In this document: in pieces, positions 5,691 to 6,854 of the stretch
How positions within the stretch are numbered: position 1 is the stretch's first letter
Layout of the letters: every line of letters begins with the position of its first letter
Made by a program: the position numbers and the translations under genes
Source of the DNA: Anseongella sp036570465
GTDB taxonomy: Bacteria > Bacteroidota > Bacteroidia > Sphingobacteriales > Sphingobacteriaceae
Direction: 5' to 3'
NCBI GenBank assembly: GCA_036570465.1
Contig: DATCYD010000091.1
Coordinates: 1-6,854, forward strand
Length of the DNA stretch: 6,854 bases
Notes under the pieces: generated by a model
Told to the model about the DNA's origin: nothing
Databases searched by the model: none
What the model saw: the letters and a program-made list of their open reading frames with translations, nothing else

Positions 5691-5723
5691 CAATGATACC
5701 ATCCTCGAAAGGGGCATGACGAA
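5691..5723 (-). promoter_or_regulatory. Candidate weak promoter for the small peptide gene
   Basis: On the minus strand TATCATTG (5698-5691) differs from the Bacteroidota -7 pattern TAnnTTTG at one base, and the enclosing GGTATCATT is identical to a nonamer upstream of the kinase gene. The matching -33 position holds only TTCG (5723-5720), 21 nt upstream. A good -7 with a poor -33 is what an activator-dependent promoter looks like, and a tandem repeat ends 7 nt further upstream. The start codon lies about 40 nt downstream. This is a pattern match without transcript evidence. Confidence 0.4.
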
Positions 5724-5730
5724 CTTTTTA

Positions 5731-5772
5731 GACATTGGTAGAAAATTCGTCGACATTGGTAGGAATTTCGCA
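5731..5772 (-). promoter_or_regulatory. Tandem 21-nt direct repeat, candidate LytTR regulator binding site
   Basis: The plus strand shows GACATTGGTAG at 5731-5741 and again at 5752-5762, exactly 21 nt apart, with the rest of each unit also similar (AAAATTCG against GAATTTCG). On the minus strand this is a pair of ACCAATGTC boxes upstream of the peptide gene, the nearer one ending 7 nt before the -33 position. Pairs of about 9-bp direct repeats with 21-22-nt period next to the -35 region are the usual target layout of LytTR regulators, and one is encoded in this window. The box only loosely resembles published LytTR consensus sequences, so the match is by spacing and context. Confidence 0.5.
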
Positions 5773-5849
5773 CACGAACGTCATTTCGAAAACCTTTTTT
5801 GTAGACGAGCGGTCTGTTTTTGAAGACGAACGGGAAAAAGCCGCTACTT

Positions 5850-5884
5850 AAGGGAGTTGAAAGGGTGTTACAAGTCCCTTTTTT
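5850..5884. terminator. Stem-loop directly after the MocR-like gene
   Basis: AAGGGAGTTG (5850-5859) and CAAGTCCCTT (5871-5880) can pair over nine of ten positions with an 11-nt loop, and on the plus strand TTTT follows at once. It starts 2 nt after the stop codon of the minus-strand gene. In the minus direction the next T-run is some 15 nt beyond the stem, so termination there would be weaker. It may mark the 3' end of that gene's message and separate it from the peptide operon. Confidence 0.35.
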
Positions 5885-6854
5885 ACTTCCGCAGCTTTCC
5901 AAAAAGATCGTTCAAGCTTTGCAGCACTTCTTCAATTTGCAGTATGGGAAGCCGGCCAAACCCAAAGAAAAGAGCTGGATACGCCGGGTAGCCGGTGGAG
6001 TAATCCGCCTGGGGCCGTAGAAGGATACCCTCGTTCCTTAGTTCATCGGTTAAGGGGTCGATAATTGAGTGATCCTTTAAATATAACCAGCAAGCGAGTC
6101 CAGCCGGCGGCATAGAAAAGGTCACATGATCGCCCAGGTAGGTCCGGATAAGCATTGCCGCCGTTTCGCGTTTTTCGTAGAAAATCTTTCTTAACTTTTT
6201 CAGCGATTGATGAGTCTCTCCGGCTATCAATAACTGGTGAACCGTTCCCGCTATTTCCCGGCTTTCGTCAAGCGAGGATTTCAGCCATTTTTCTTTGAAC
6301 GCACCGGTAAAATGATCAGGGCCGGCCACGACTCCAAAGTAGTTCAACGGCGTGATAAGGCTGCTCAGGCAACCCAGGTAAATCAGCCGATCCCGATGCC
6401 TCCGGTTGGCAATCAGCGGATAATGACCCGGACCGAACCAAAGTTCCCGGTCGCTGTTGTGCTCGATGATCAAAAAATGGTACTTCTCGGCCAGAATAAT
6501 TAGTTCGTCCATAAGGGACGCATTCATCTCTCCAGCCATCATGCAGTAGCTCGCTGTATCTATCAGTAAGGCTTTTACGCGGTGGGTTTTACAAAGCGCC
6601 TCCAGTTGAACAGGGTCGATCCCCGAAGGGTGAACCTGCAAGGGGATAGGTAAAGCGCCGACCTCGGCTAAGATGTTGTTAATGGTCAGGCTGCCGGGGC
6701 AGGTTACAACAACGATTTGCCCACTCAAAAGCTGGAGCGCTATTTTACTTAAGACATGCTGGTGGCCGGGAATAAGGCATAAATTGTTTCTGCTTAAGTG
6801 AAAGCCGTATTGCTGGTTAAACAGCTCGACCGCAATGGCCTCCAGCTGACTATA
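5883..6854 (-). CDS. MocR-like regulator, C-terminal part, with a degenerate PLP site (5' end outside window)
   Basis: The reading frame is open to the right edge, giving 323 visible residues of a fold-type I aminotransferase domain; a TTG at 6728 is not the start, since homologous sequence continues upstream (LIPGHQHVLSKIALQLL). The order of segments matches the C-terminal domain of MocR/PdxR-type GntR-family regulators: the GAQxAL-like helix, VKALLIDTASY, LIILAEKYHFLIIE, and RLIYLGCLSSLITP. At the position of the PLP lysine (usually SFSKxLxP) it reads CLSSLITP, and the usual EDDYDxE reads EHNSDRE, so the lysine and the tyrosine and aspartate near the cofactor are gone. It probably does not bind PLP covalently and may be a ligand-sensing or inactive relative. 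The N-terminal winged helix-turn-helix that would confirm a regulator is outside the window; a degenerate free-standing aminotransferase remains possible. It reads toward the RiPP genes but is separated from them by 232 nt. Confidence 0.75.
   Translation of the reverse strand, partial: YSQLEAIAVELFNQQYGFHLSRNNLCLIPGHQHVLSKIALQLLSGQIVVVTCPGSLTINNILAEVGALPIPLQVHPSGIDPVQLEALCKTHRVKALLIDTASYCMMAGEMNASLMDELIILAEKYHFLIIEHNSDRELWFGPGHYPLIANRRHRDRLIYLGCLSSLITPLNYFGVVAGPDHFTGAFKEKWLKSSLDESREIAGTVHQLLIAGETHQSLKKLRKIFYEKRETAAMLIRTYLGDHVTFSMPPAGLACWLYLKDHSIIDPLTDELRNEGILLRPQADYSTGYPAYPALFFGFGRLPILQIEEVLQSLNDLFGKLRK

Noticed and set aside
5496..5756. Minus-strand open frame of 86 codons overlapping the candidate precursor
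   Set aside because: It runs through the repeat and promoter region in a different frame and lacks the positional link to the hairpin. It is treated as a shadow, although it cannot be excluded as the true small gene.
5684..5902. Minus-strand open frame of 72 codons, rich in Cys, between the MocR-like gene and the peptide gene
   Set aside because: It overlaps the end of the MocR-like gene, spans the repeat and promoter region, and its cysteines follow no precursor pattern. The 64-codon frame next to the hairpin is the better gene.

Overview
The window looks like part of a Bacteroidota chromosome, most likely from the Chitinophaga group. The evidence is the LytS/LytTR-type two-component pair, the grasp-with-spasm peptide-modification pair (rarely seen outside this phylum), the lack of consistent Shine-Dalgarno sequences, and a promoter-like TTTG-N20-TATCATTT match to the Bacteroidota -33/-7 pattern. 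The assignment rests on protein style and not on any marker gene.

Layout. Everything is on the minus strand except a short plus-strand remnant at the left edge. Read in the direction of transcription, right to left: (1) the C-terminal 323 residues of a MocR-like protein whose aminotransferase domain has lost its PLP lysine (6854-5883, cut by the window edge); (2) a 232-nt intergenic region with a tandem 21-nt-period direct repeat just upstream of a weak promoter; (3) a 64-residue peptide ending in Ser-Cys-Cys, the best precursor candidate (5650-5456); (4) a strong stem-loop with a T-run; (5) an LpxL/HtrB-type acyltransferase with an extra C-terminal domain resembling PqqD/RiPP recognition elements (5401-4244); (6) an ATP-grasp peptide maturase, GwsG-like (4230-3208); (7) a small 68-codon ORF overlapping both neighbours (3236-3030); (8) the SPASM-like partner protein, GwsS-like (3040-2087); (9) a four-helix membrane histidine kinase (2018-939); and (10) a LytTR response regulator (991-233). 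On the plus strand, bases 1-188 hold the tail of a D12-class DNA adenine methylase with an in-frame stop.

How the parts may work together. The gwsG/gwsS pair marks a ribosomally made, post-translationally modified peptide (RiPP) locus; the ATP-grasp enzyme is expected to form side-chain ester or amide links in a precursor. The unusual element is the acyltransferase between precursor and ATP-grasp gene: with its possible precursor-recognition domain it suggests a peptide that is also fatty-acylated. The hairpin after the precursor gene would favour precursor over enzyme transcripts. The kinase/regulator pair probably controls the locus, with the 21-nt repeats as its candidate target. No radical SAM enzyme, peptidase, ABC exporter or immunity gene is visible, so the locus must use functions outside the window or is incomplete. 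The acylated-peptide model is inference; the individual family calls are much firmer.
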